Below are positions 24,166 through 31,055 of a stretch of DNA of 44,505 bases, piece after piece. The notes beneath the pieces are model-generated. The model had not been told where the DNA came from. It was given only the letters and a program-made list of their open reading frames with translations, and did not search any database. The DNA is taken from positions 1 through 44,505 of the forward strand of contig JBFYLO010000069.1 of the NCBI GenBank assembly GCA_041305385.1, written 5' to 3'. Numbering within the stretch: the stretch's first letter is position 1; the number at the start of each line of letters is the position of its first letter. The position numbers and the translations under genes are program-made. The stretch comes from JAKAKT01 sp041305385. Lineage in GTDB: Archaea; Micrarchaeota; Micrarchaeia; Burarchaeales; JAKAKT01.

Positions 24166-24792
24166 ATGAGGATAATCATTTTTGGTGCAGGAAGGGTCGG
24201 GATGAATCTTTTGCGGATATTGCAGCAGAGCGGAAACGAGATAGTCCTCGTTGACAGGAACAAGGACAAGTGCGAGGGGCTCGCCTCCGAGTATGGCAAC
24301 GTTCTGATAATATGCAGGGACTGCACTGAACCCGAGGCGCTCGAGGAGCTAAGACTGAAGGAGGCGGACTACGTCTTTGCCATAACCGGGGAGGAGGAGA
24401 CCAACTTCCTTGTGAGCATGTTCGCAAAAAATGCAGGGGCCAGGCACGTGGTTGCGAGGTGCGAGTCGATGAAGCACTCGCTCATGATGGAAAAGCTGGG
24501 AATGGACGCACTGGTCCCGGAGATAACGCTTGCCCAGGAGCTTGCCAACAGGGTGCTGAACCCGACGATATTCAAGATGCTTTCCCCTGAACAGGCGAAC
24601 CTCGACCTTTATGAGGCCAACATACCGGACAACATTAAGGGCAAGAAGGTCAGCGATGTGTTCAAGAACAAGGACGTGACACTTCTCGCGCTCTATGACG
24701 GGGAGAAGTTTACGCTGCCGCACTCGGATGACAAGATAATAGGAAAGAAGGCGATTGTCGTCAGCACAGGCGGAAGGAAGAAAGTGTGGTGA
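24166..24792 (+). CDS. trkA: TrkA/KtrA regulatory subunit (RCK domains)
   Basis: 208 residues: an N-terminal Rossmann RCK domain with GAGRVGMNL at 7-15 and the acidic VDRNKDKC dinucleotide-binding end, then an RCK-C domain from about 135. It gates the adjacent TrkH channel in response to NAD(H) or ATP in this family. The single RCK pair is about half the length of bacterial TrkA and matches the KtrA-like form. The gene begins four bases after trkH. Confidence 0.95.
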   Translation: MRIIIFGAGRVGMNLLRILQQSGNEIVLVDRNKDKCEGLASEYGNVLIICRDCTEPEALEELRLKEADYVFAITGEEETNFLVSMFAKNAGARHVVARCESMKHSLMMEKLGMDALVPEITLAQELANRVLNPTIFKMLSPEQANLDLYEANIPDNIKGKKVSDVFKNKDVTLLALYDGEKFTLPHSDDKIIGKKAIVVSTGGRKKVW

Positions 24793-24793
24793 G

Positions 24794-25060
24794 ATGGGAA
24801 AGGAAATAATCGAAGGAAGAGAGCTTTCGAAAGAGGAACTAAAGAAAATAAAACGCGAGGGACTCGTCCGCGCATTGCCCGCCGTGGTTTTTCTTATTTT
24901 GCTCCTTTTTGTAGGAGTATGGATGCTGGCGAGTAACTTATCTGATGGGAATTACAGCGGTAGACCTGTATTAATTACTTTAGTCGCGTTAGTTGGTTTT
25001 GTGATTTGTGTTATAGTTTATTTTATGAAATCTGCTCGGGGACCTAGAAAAGCAAACTAG
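24794..25060 (+). CDS. Small membrane protein downstream of trkA
   Basis: 88 residues from ATG 24794, one base after the trkA stop; a charged N-terminal helix (about 1-25) is followed by two hydrophobic segments (about 28-47 and 57-77) and a basic tail. The gene is more AT-rich than trkHA. It converges with glyS, overlapping by four bases at the stops. No family recognised; an accessory role with the transporter is only a context guess. Confidence 0.68.
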   Translation: MGKEIIEGRELSKEELKKIKREGLVRALPAVVFLILLLFVGVWMLASNLSDGNYSGRPVLITLVALVGFVICVIVYFMKSARGPRKAN

Positions 25061-26556
25061 AGTGTCGTCTTGTTTGATTCGACGGCTTTCTCAATGTAGC
25101 GGGCCAGTTCGCCAGTCTCTACCCGCTCCTGCTTCCCATCATCCCTGAACCGGACAGTTACGGTCTCGAGTTTGAGCGTGTCGTAATCAATGGTAATGCA
25201 GAAAGGAATCCCAATCTCATCGGCCCTCGCGTATCGCTTCCCGATGCTCCCGCTCTCATCGTAGAGGACATCGAGGCCTTTCTTCCTGAGCTTTTCCGCA
25301 ATCTCCTGCCCCTTCTCGCTCATCCCGTCCTTCTTCATGAGCGGGAGAATCGCGACATCGTAGGGCGCAATCTTTGTGGGAAGTGCGAGCCAGTCCCACT
25401 CCCGCTCCGGGTTTTTTCTGTAAGAACTCTCGAGGATGCTCCAGAACAACCTCTCAAGGCCGAAGGAGGGCTCGATAACGTGGGGGATGAGCTTTTTCTT
25501 TTCAATCTCCAGGAAAACTGACAAATCCTTCTTGCTCGTGTCCGCATGGCTCTTCAAATCGAAATCAGTCCTGTAGGCAATGCCCACTGTCTCCTGCCAT
25601 CCGTAGGAGAGTTTTACTTCGATGTCGAAATTCGCCTTTGAATAGTGCGGCATCTCGTCTTCCCTCATCTGCCTGAATCTCAAAGAGTCAAATGAAATTC
25701 CCATCTCCTCATAAAAGAGCTGTGTGAGAGCCAGGTAATAGGCGAAAATCTGGTTTGGGAGAATTCCCTTTGAGAGCGCTTCCCCAACAGTCATCTCGAC
25801 CGATTTCTCGGTTCCCTCAGCCTGAGCATCCCGTAGGTATAACCTCACTTTCACTCCTTTCAGTTTCTCGAACTTCGCGTGGTTCCCTTTTTCCGGGTCG
25901 AAGAAATATTCAAGCTCCATCTGGGAAAACTCGCGCAAGCGGATGAGCCCCTGCCTGGGGGAGATTTCGTTCCTGAAGGACTTTCCTATTTGCGCAATGC
26001 CTAGCGGGAGTTTCGAGCCAGCATAACGGAAAATCCTCGAAAATATGAGGAATATCCCCTGGGCTGTTTCCGGGCGGGTATAAGCAGGATTGCCTTCGGA
26101 AGCGCCGATGTTGGTGCTGAACATCAGGTTGAATGGTTTCGCGTGGGAGAGCTTTCCTCCGCACTCGGGGCAGGCGATTTTCAGCTCCTCCATTACTTTG
26201 TCCATGTCCTCCATTTTCATCGATTGGGTTCCCAGCTTGCCCTTGTCTTGGATTAGGTGGTCTGCCCTGAACTGCTTCTTGCACTTCGAGCATTCGACAA
26301 GAGGGTCGGCAAAATGCCCCACGTGGCCGCTCGCCTTTAGAACGATTTCCGGGAGGATGAGAGCAGTCTCGACCTCGTGGTTTCCCTCGTTGGTTATGAA
26401 AACCCGTCTCCATTCATTCAAAATCTTTCTCCTGATTGCCGCTCCCACCGGGCCGTAATCGTAGAACCCTGCAGTGGGCAGATAAATTTCATTCGATGGG
26501 ACGAAGATTGCCCTCTTGAGCGCAATCTCGTAAATCCTCTCGTGAAGCTCTGGCAT
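25057..26556 (-). CDS. glyS: Glycyl-tRNA synthetase, alpha2 type
   Basis: 499 residues, a class II enzyme of the archaeal/eukaryotic dimeric type. YDYGPVG (motif 1 region), a zinc-binding insert with CSKCKKQF and CPECGG, motif 2 FRNEISPRQGLIRLREFSQM, motif 3 GLERLFWSIL and a C-terminal anticodon-binding domain (VAILPLMKKDG onwards) are all present. The start is ATG 26556. A minus-strand AT-rich element is within the next 30 bases. Two regulator remnants lie upstream. Confidence 0.97.
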   Translation of the reverse strand: MPELHERIYEIALKRAIFVPSNEIYLPTAGFYDYGPVGAAIRRKILNEWRRVFITNEGNHEVETALILPEIVLKASGHVGHFADPLVECSKCKKQFRADHLIQDKGKLGTQSMKMEDMDKVMEELKIACPECGGKLSHAKPFNLMFSTNIGASEGNPAYTRPETAQGIFLIFSRIFRYAGSKLPLGIAQIGKSFRNEISPRQGLIRLREFSQMELEYFFDPEKGNHAKFEKLKGVKVRLYLRDAQAEGTEKSVEMTVGEALSKGILPNQIFAYYLALTQLFYEEMGISFDSLRFRQMREDEMPHYSKANFDIEVKLSYGWQETVGIAYRTDFDLKSHADTSKKDLSVFLEIEKKKLIPHVIEPSFGLERLFWSILESSYRKNPEREWDWLALPTKIAPYDVAILPLMKKDGMSEKGQEIAEKLRKKGLDVLYDESGSIGKRYARADEIGIPFCITIDYDTLKLETVTVRFRDDGKQERVETGELARYIEKAVESNKTTL

Positions 26557-26597
26557 GAGGAGATTTTCGGGGTGAGATTTTTAACCTGATTGGTGGG

Positions 26598-26690
26598 CTA
26601 TTCCTCGGCATTCTTCCAAAGCATTTCGAAGTATTTCCTGTAGTTCTGGATGTTCCCCCTGTTCTCGACAACAAATCCAGCACGAGAACC
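26598..26690 (-). pseudogene. C-terminal remnant of a TrmB-like regulator
   Basis: Reading the minus strand toward the stop at 26600-26598 gives FVVENRGNIQNYRKYFEMLW, followed by KNAEE and stop. ENxxxxxNYRKYFExLW is the usual C-terminal end of TrmB-type sugar-sensing regulators. No start or DNA-binding domain precedes it in frame, so only the tail survives. This is judged from pattern, not a search. Confidence 0.5.
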
Positions 26691-26896
26691 AGATACACGA
26701 GGCGAAGAGAAATCTGGTGGTCATGAACCGGTAGGGCTCGGATTTCGAGTTCGATGTCCATGTAAAAGGTTTGGGCGGGCTGCTCGAGATTATGGACGAG
26801 ACCAGAAGGAAGTTCGGGAAGACGATAAAACAATACGAGTATTACAACATGCTCAAGATGCACAAGACCGAGTATATCCCGGCTCTTCCGCTCTAA
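26672..26896 (+). pseudogene. Lrp/AsnC-like regulator remnant with in-frame stop
   Basis: The frame ending at TAA 26894-26896 reads DFEFDVHVKGLGGLLEIMDE, then a segment ending IKQYEYYNMLKMHKTEYIP. This is the ligand-binding (RAM-like) pattern of Lrp/AsnC proteins, where xYDFExxVxV and xxxYEyyxxLKxxK recur. Upstream in the same frame, QIHEAKRNLVVMNR is followed by TAG at 26732-26734, at the place where the family usually has an aromatic residue before G-S/D-x-D-F-E. The helix-turn-helix part is missing. A decayed gene is the best reading. Confidence 0.55.
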
Positions 26897-26935
26897 TTCG
26901 AAACCTTTATTATTCTTGGTAAGGAAAGTGAATGC

Positions 26936-27712
26936 ATGGACTTCCTTGAGAAAGCAAAAGCGGGCATGAAAAAAGAGATGGCGAAGAGGGATAGGCTGCT
27001 CACCCACGTAGTTGGGGCCATTGACGACAACAACAAGGCCGCGAACCTGCTTTTCGAGAGGCTTTCCGAATGGTATGGGCTTTATTTCCCCGAGCTGCGG
27101 GTGAGCGAGCCCAAGAAATACTGCCAGATTGTGCTCGAGCTCGACAGGGACAATCCCGATTTCGGCGTTTTGATTAAGCACTTGGGGAAGGACAAGGCGG
27201 GTTTCTTCAGCGAGAAGGCGAAGGGAACGCTCGGAATGGACCTGAAGCCCGAGGACCTCGAGGCCCTGAAGGAGATGGCCAAGAAGATTCTCGAGCTCCA
27301 CGAGCTCAGGGAGAATCTGGAGGGATACCAGGAGATGCTCGTGAAGGAGACGTGCCCGAACGTTTCCTATGTTGCGGAGCCGGCGCTTGCGGCCAAACTG
27401 GTCGCGAAGGCGGGAAGCGTCGAGAGGCTCGCGAGGATGCCTGCAAGCACAGTCCAGGTCCTTGGGGCTGAAAAGGCGCTGTTCAAGCACCTGAAGAAGC
27501 ACTCGAAGCCCCCGAAGCACGGGCTCATATTCCAGCATTCCTACATCAGCATGGCACCGAAGAAACAGCGGGGCAAGATATCGAGAGCGCTGGCGACGAA
27601 GATTTCCATTGCTGCGAAAGCTGACGCCTACACCGGTCGCTTCATCGCGGAGAAGCTGAAAGCTGACTTCCAGAAAAGGGTGGACGCGATAAGGGCAACG
27701 AAGGTGCCTTAG
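26936..27712 (+). CDS. nop5: Nop5/Nop56-58 family C/D-guide RNP protein, lacking the N-terminal domain
   Basis: 258 residues. Nop5 scaffolds the C/D sRNP 2'-O-methylation complex with L7Ae and fibrillarin. Present are the coiled-coil domain beginning LLTHVVGAIDDNNKAANLL and the Nop domain (PNVSYVAEPALAAKLVAKAG, LGAEKALFKHL, HGLIFQHSYI). The N-terminal domain of about 120-150 residues that holds fibrillarin in family members is absent: the first residues already correspond to the coiled coil. No fibrillarin gene is adjacent. L7Ae (eL8) is encoded 2.4 kb away. The start follows a TATA-like CTTTATTATT and there is no in-frame upstream coding. Confidence 0.88.
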   Translation: MDFLEKAKAGMKKEMAKRDRLLTHVVGAIDDNNKAANLLFERLSEWYGLYFPELRVSEPKKYCQIVLELDRDNPDFGVLIKHLGKDKAGFFSEKAKGTLGMDLKPEDLEALKEMAKKILELHELRENLEGYQEMLVKETCPNVSYVAEPALAAKLVAKAGSVERLARMPASTVQVLGAEKALFKHLKKHSKPPKHGLIFQHSYISMAPKKQRGKISRALATKISIAAKADAYTGRFIAEKLKADFQKRVDAIRATKVP

Positions 27713-27713
27713 G

Positions 27714-28346
27714 ATGGACATACTGGTTTTGAGCGACATACATGATAGCGAAGAGGCTCTGGATAGGGTGAGAGTGCTCGCTTCGAAGAGGAAGTTCGAT
27801 GCCCTGTTCATAGCCGGGGACATAAGCAACTCCGGTTCAGTGGAATTTGTGAAGGAATTAATCGCGCCTTTCGAAAACATTTATGCGGTCCCGGGGAATA
27901 TGGACAGGCCGCCGGTTGTCGGGCTTCTCAAAGAAAACGGCATTAGCGTTCACAACAAGAAGAGGAAGCTCGGGAAGTTCGAGGTGGCTGGTTTCGGTGG
28001 AAGCAACCAGACTTCCAGGAATATGCCGTTCACATTTACGGACCAGGAAATGGGCGAGGCCCTCGGGAAACTGGAAATCGGGAGAAAGACGATTCTCTTG
28101 ACCCACATGCCCCCGAGAGGATGCTATGACTTGGTGGACGGGGAGAACCTGGGGAGCGCTGCCATAAGGAAAATAATCGAAGACAAAATGCCGTTCATGA
28201 GCATCTCGGGCCACATCCACGAGCACGAGGGCGAGCAGATGCTTGGGGATACGATTGTGGTGAGCGTTGGGGCGGCGAAAAATCTGAGGGCCGGGATAAT
28301 CAAGGTTGAGAAGGGAGAAGTTGAAGTGGATTTCATCAACCTCTAG
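27714..28346 (+). CDS. YfcE/MJ0936-like metallophosphoesterase
   Basis: 210 residues. Calcineurin-like motifs in order: SDIHDSEEAL (about 7-16), AGDISNSG (about 34-41), PGNMDRPPV, LTHMPPRG and SGHIHEHEG. These supply the two-metal site. The family hydrolyses phosphodiesters; the natural substrate is unknown. GNMD replaces the commoner GNCD/GNHD, which is normal for this branch. It starts one base after nop5 and ends the pair. Confidence 0.9.
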   Translation: MDILVLSDIHDSEEALDRVRVLASKRKFDALFIAGDISNSGSVEFVKELIAPFENIYAVPGNMDRPPVVGLLKENGISVHNKKRKLGKFEVAGFGGSNQTSRNMPFTFTDQEMGEALGKLEIGRKTILLTHMPPRGCYDLVDGENLGSAAIRKIIEDKMPFMSISGHIHEHEGEQMLGDTIVVSVGAAKNLRAGIIKVEKGEVEVDFINL

Positions 28347-28360
28347 GTTTAAAAAAGCGG

Positions 28361-28370
28361 ATTTAAATAG
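28361..28370 (+). promoter_or_regulatory. TATA box of the 28402 gene
   Basis: ATTTAAATAG is 32-41 bases before the ATG at 28402, consistent with a start a few bases ahead of the codon. GGCGGTGG precedes the ATG as a weak ribosome-binding site. Confidence 0.5.
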
Positions 28371-28401
28371 AAGGTATGGGATAATATTGGCGGTGGTTTG
28401 A

Positions 28402-28686
28402 ATGGCAGGTGACGGCGGCCCCCAAGTGATGAAAAGGAAGGATGCTGTGAAGGAAATGACGCCTGAACAGCAGATAACTAAGGTTTCAAATGAAGTGGCT
28501 AATTTAACGAATGTGTGGGGAAAGACCGCCACTGTAGAAGCAACGCAGCTTCCCAATTTAGTGGTTTCAAAAGGAACTTTAAACAGTGAAGTTTACGGAA
28601 ATCTCATTTCCATTTTGGGCACTAAAAACAGGGAGACCGAAACTTCGAAGCTAATGGAACTTTTGAAAAATAAGGAATTTGCTTAG
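28402..28686 (+). CDS. Hypothetical protein
   Basis: 94 residues, soluble, with no motif I recognise. It is AT-richer in codon choice than its neighbours (many AAT, ACT and TTA codons). The N terminus is flexible, followed by a probable helix (PEQQITKVSNEVANLTNVWG) and a C-terminal helix (TSKLMELLKNKEF). It has its own promoter and leads into the next orphan gene eight bases later. Confidence 0.6.
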   Translation: MAGDGGPQVMKRKDAVKEMTPEQQITKVSNEVANLTNVWGKTATVEATQLPNLVVSKGTLNSEVYGNLISILGTKNRETETSKLMELLKNKEFA

Positions 28687-28694
28687 GTGCAGAT

Positions 28695-29087
28695 ATGAAC
28701 GATGAGAGCAAGGCGAAGATTCGCGAAATTGTTGAGAGCAGGCTTCTCGAAATTTATGAGTCCCTCATGGACCTCAGGGAGCGGGTTGACAAAAAAAGCG
28801 AAGCTTATAAGGAAGCGACCAGGAGCATGGACGAGATTGCGAAAACGGTGGACATAAAAAGGATAAGGCAGCGGGAAGTCCGCGTGGATTCGAACGCCCT
28901 GAAGTTCGATGCAGGAAAATTGACGGGGAAGCTGATTCTCTCGGACAACGAAAGGGTCTATGAGCTCGAGATAACTGAGAACGACATAAAAGACTGCAAG
29001 GTAAAGGAAGGCGGGTTCAAGCAGCTCGAGTGGATTGTGACCCAGCTCGAGACGAGCAAGAAGGACATGAAGCCTAAGAAGGCCTAG
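28695..29087 (+). CDS. Hypothetical protein, helical N-terminus plus beta domain
   Basis: 130 residues. Residues 1-55 are strongly helical and charged (probable coiled coil), followed by a strand-rich part (KFDAGKLTGKLILSDNERVY) and a Lys-rich tail. No family recognised. It is probably co-transcribed with the preceding 94-residue orphan. The codon use matches the chromosome's GC-rich genes better than that of its neighbour. Confidence 0.68.
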   Translation: MNDESKAKIREIVESRLLEIYESLMDLRERVDKKSEAYKEATRSMDEIAKTVDIKRIRQREVRVDSNALKFDAGKLTGKLILSDNERVYELEITENDIKDCKVKEGGFKQLEWIVTQLETSKKDMKPKKA

Positions 29088-29532
29088 TTCTCATGTTTTG
29101 CCTGCTGCCTGGCGGAAGAATCATCATGAACATGAAACCGACTGCCCTAGGTTAACGGCCCCCAGAAAAACTGTTCCGACTGGGGTGACCATTTTTCCGA
29201 GCATTTGAAGGCTGGCTTTTTCCAATGCCCGGGCAGTGGTAAAGTGCTTCCTGAAAGCGATTTCATCGAGAGGTATCACATAGACTGTTGCCTTTGTGGA
29301 AATCGCTCTATTATGAACTGCCAAAGCCCCTGCCATGCTTGGATTATGGCGAACGTTCTTTTTATCCTTATCATTAACACCGAGAAGCGGGCTTCCCCTG
29401 CGGTTCCAATTTTTGCCCCAAGGCAAAAATGGACCATTTGTGCTTTAGCACAAATTGGTCGGCACTGGAAACCTACCCCTTCCCGAGGTTTAAAAAGAGC
29501 CAAAACGCAGCCTCTTTCACGAGGTGTTGCGC
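29088..29532. other. Intergenic region with hairpin cluster and no secure gene
   Basis: The first 280 bases hold no gene I can support; a minus-strand frame (stop at 29124, possible ATG 29336) is protein-like but has no family match or clear start signal. From 29384 to 29473 there is a nested-hairpin cluster with a partial repeat copy (R4), described separately. A TATA-like GGTTTAAAAAG at about 29487-29497 then serves the small gene at 29533. Confidence 0.6.
29384..29473 (+). repeat. Nested-hairpin cluster with partial repeat copy R4
   Basis: GAAGCGGGCTTC and CCCCTGCGGTTCC (29384-29407) match the end of the dispersed repeat. Immediately after, GGTTCCA 29402-29408 can close with TGGAAACC 29466-29473 around two arms: ATTTTTGCC 29409-29417 with GGCAAAAAT 29422-29430, and GACCATTTGTGC 29432-29443 with GCACAAATTGGTC 29448-29460 (one bulge). 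The two-arm layout repeats that of 17396-17467. Confidence 0.7.
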
Positions 29533-29703
29533 ATGAAAATAGACGTATCGGGATTGAACATGGGCGAAGTGAACGAGATTGCTGAGCGGCTCGGAAGGCT
29601 GAACATTCACACTTGTTTTTCGATAATGGGAGGAAGGGCAATGCTGGTGGCTGCGAGCGCACCAGTTGCCCGAAAGGAAGAGACAGAAATGATCGCTTGG
29701 TAA
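29533..29703 (+). CDS. 56-residue hypothetical protein
   Basis: ATG 29533 to TAA 29701. The product begins MKIDVSGLNMGEVNEIAERL and ends KEETEMIAW. A GAGGTG ribosome-binding site stands at 29521-29526 and a TATA-like TTTAAAAA about 35-45 bases upstream, so the gene has all expected signals despite its size. There is a helix at about 10-24, then a strand and a Gly-Gly turn. It may be a genuine microprotein or the N-terminal stump of a larger gene cut by the following repeat element. Confidence 0.5.
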   Translation: MKIDVSGLNMGEVNEIAERLGRLNIHTCFSIMGGRAMLVAASAPVARKEETEMIAW

Positions 29704-29756
29704 AAAGGCGAGAAAAAGTTAACCCCACGGACAAAAAGTTCCGCCGGGGGGAATCC

Positions 29757-29801
29757 GGAGGACCCTGAAACTGAAGGGGGCTCCGCCCCCCTGCGGTTCG
29801 G
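29757..29801 (+). repeat. Dispersed hairpin repeat, copy R2
   Basis: GGAGGACCCTGAAACTG, then a GGGGGC-TCC-GCCCCC hairpin, then TGCGGTTCGG. It matches R1 at 17456-17502 in both flanking arms, while the hairpin differs in sequence but not in design. ATCCG/CGGAT on the outside can close it. Confidence 0.8.
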
Positions 29802-29809
29802 ATCGCCTC

Positions 29810-29879
29810 GGGCGGTTGGGCTCTTCGGAAAACGGCCCCGGTTCAAGACTGGGGACCCCGGAACAATTCCCAACCGCCC
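29810..29879. repeat. Palindromic element with 11-bp perfect stem
   Basis: GGGCGGTTGGG 29810-29820 pairs exactly with CCCAACCGCCC 29869-29879. The interior contains CCCCGGTTCAAG and GGGGACCCCGG, giving further possible stems. The interior string GGTTCAAG...AATTCCC is also seen inside the tRNA-Arg T-loop insertion (17331-17369), which hints at shared origin. It lies eight bases after R2. Confidence 0.65.
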
Positions 29880-29988
29880 ACCTCTCTTTCTCTGAATTAC
29901 TTCTCCGATTGGAATTTCTCCAAATCCGCGAGCACTTCCTTTGCGTGAATCGCGGTTGGTCAGGAAGAGTCGTTAGCGGGGGGGTATC

Positions 29989-30034
29989 AGGATGAACCCT
30001 CAAACTGAAGGGGGCGCTCCCCCTGCGGTTTAGG
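29989..30034 (+). repeat. Dispersed hairpin repeat, copy R3
   Basis: AGGATGAACCCTCAAACTG, then a short GGGGGCGCTCCCCC hairpin, then TGCGGTTTAGG. It has the same order as R1 and R2, with small changes. It ends seven bases before the eL8 TATA box. Confidence 0.75.
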
Positions 30035-30040
30035 GAAAGG

Positions 30041-30050
30041 TATTTAAAAT
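30041..30050 (+). promoter_or_regulatory. TATA box of the eL8 operon
   Basis: TATTTAAAAT lies 58-67 bases before the eL8 ATG, predicting a leader of about 35-40 bases with GAGAGGTG as ribosome-binding site. Confidence 0.55.
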
Positions 30051-30107
30051 AAATAGCCTAGATTATAACCCGCGTATTCGATGACCGAAAGCGAGAGGTG
30101 TTTCTAG

Positions 30108-30596
30108 ATGAAGAGTTACGTGAAGTTTGAGACTCCCAAGGAGCTCTCAGAGAAGGCTTATCAGGCTGTCCAAATTGCAAAAGATACCGGCAGGGTTAGG
30201 AAAGGCACCAACGAAGCCACCAAGGCGATTGAGAAGGGCGAATCGATGCTCGTTGTCATTGCCGAGGACGTTGACCCTGAAGAGGTGGTAATGCACCTCC
30301 CGATCCTTTGCGACGAGAAGAGGGCTGCTTATGTTTATGTCCCCTCAAAGAAGGATCTCGGCAAGAGCGCCGGCCTTGAGGTCGGCTGCGCTGCAATAGC
30401 CATAGAGAAGGCGGGCAATGCAGGCGAGATTATCGAGGAGATAGTCAAGAGGCTCGGCAAGAAGCCAGGAAAGGAAGAGGAGAAGAAGGAGGAGAAGGCT
30501 GAGAAAGTGGAGAAGCCTGAGGAGAAAAAGCCCAGGAAGAGGAAGAAGAAAGAGGAAGGCGAAGCCAAGCCTGCAGAGGAGAAAAAGGAGCAATAG
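30108..30596 (+). CDS. rpl7ae: Ribosomal protein eL8 / L7Ae with charged C-terminal tail
   Basis: 162 residues. L7Ae binds kink-turns in 23S rRNA, C/D and H/ACA guide RNAs and RNase P. The RNA-binding KGTNEATKAIEKGE segment and VVIAEDVDPEEVVMHLP are classic. The usual protein ends near residue 118; here a 45-residue tail made almost only of Lys, Glu, Pro and Ala follows. Such tails occur in some archaeal ribosomal proteins but this one is long. It is the first gene of eL8, eS28, eL24 and ndk. Confidence 0.96.
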   Translation: MKSYVKFETPKELSEKAYQAVQIAKDTGRVRKGTNEATKAIEKGESMLVVIAEDVDPEEVVMHLPILCDEKRAAYVYVPSKKDLGKSAGLEVGCAAIAIEKAGNAGEIIEEIVKRLGKKPGKEEEKKEEKAEKVEKPEEKKPRKRKKKEEGEAKPAEEKKEQ

Positions 30597-30606
30597 GTGA
30601 ATTCAG

Positions 30607-30819
30607 ATGGCTGAACAGGTTGGCGTGACTGCCGAAGTAGTCGAAGTGATTGGGAAGACCGGGATTTACGGCGAGGTCTACCAGGGAATGTGCAAGGTGC
30701 TCGAGGGCAAGGACAAGGGCCGGGTGATAAGGAGAAACATAAAAGGGCCGGTCAAAAGGGGAGACAAAGTAATACTGCTCGAGACCGAAAGGGAAGCCAA
30801 GACCATAAAGGCCAGATAG
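30607..30819 (+). CDS. rps28e: Ribosomal protein eS28
   Basis: 70 residues, normal length, OB-fold small-subunit protein near the mRNA exit channel. The signature runs from VEVIGKTGIYGEVYQ through RRNIKGPVKRGD to the LLETEREAKTI end. It starts ten bases after eL8 in the standard archaeal eL8-eS28-eL24 order. Confidence 0.96.
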   Translation: MAEQVGVTAEVVEVIGKTGIYGEVYQGMCKVLEGKDKGRVIRRNIKGPVKRGDKVILLETEREAKTIKAR

Positions 30820-30832
30820 CGGGGTTTTGTGA

Positions 30833-31009
30833 ATGAAATGCTCGTTCTGCTCTGCAGAAATCGAAAGGGGGACTGGGATGATGTACGTCAAGAAGGACGG
30901 GACAACCCAGTACTACTGCTCCCGCAAGTGCAAGAAGCAGGTCCTCCTGCTCAAGAGAAAGCCGAGGCTCACCAAGTGGGTCTACAAGCCAGCTAAGAAG
31001 AAAGCCTAG
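30833..31009 (+). CDS. rpl24e: Ribosomal protein eL24
   Basis: 58 residues from ATG 30833. A zinc ribbon is formed by KCSFCSAEIERGTGMMYV and YYCSRKCKKQ, four cysteines in the C-x2-C...C-x3-C layout typical of L24e. The end is strongly basic (KPAKKKA). The gene order eS28-eL24-ndk supports it. Confidence 0.95.
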   Translation: MKCSFCSAEIERGTGMMYVKKDGTTQYYCSRKCKKQVLLLKRKPRLTKWVYKPAKKKA

Positions 31010-31055
31010 GCGTTATCAACTGCGGACAGACCTTTTCGACTCGGGGGGGAGATCC

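Larger units (their letters stand above)
29704..30040. other. Intergenic repeat zone before the ribosomal protein operon
   Basis: No ORF is credible. It contains repeat copies R2 (29757-29801) and R3 (29989-30034), an 11-bp perfect inverted repeat (29810-29820 with 29869-29879), and an AT-richer stretch 29880-29985 in which I see nothing specific. The promoter of eL8 follows at 30041. Confidence 0.7.

Noticed and set aside
29124..29426. Minus-strand 100-residue frame (internal ATG at 29336)
   Set aside because: Part of it reads like protein, but there is no ribosome-binding site, promoter or recognisable family, and it runs into the hairpin cluster. Not called as a gene.
29205..29585. Plus-strand 126-residue frame
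   Set aside because: Composition is unlike protein, it crosses the hairpin cluster and overlaps the better-supported 56-residue gene.
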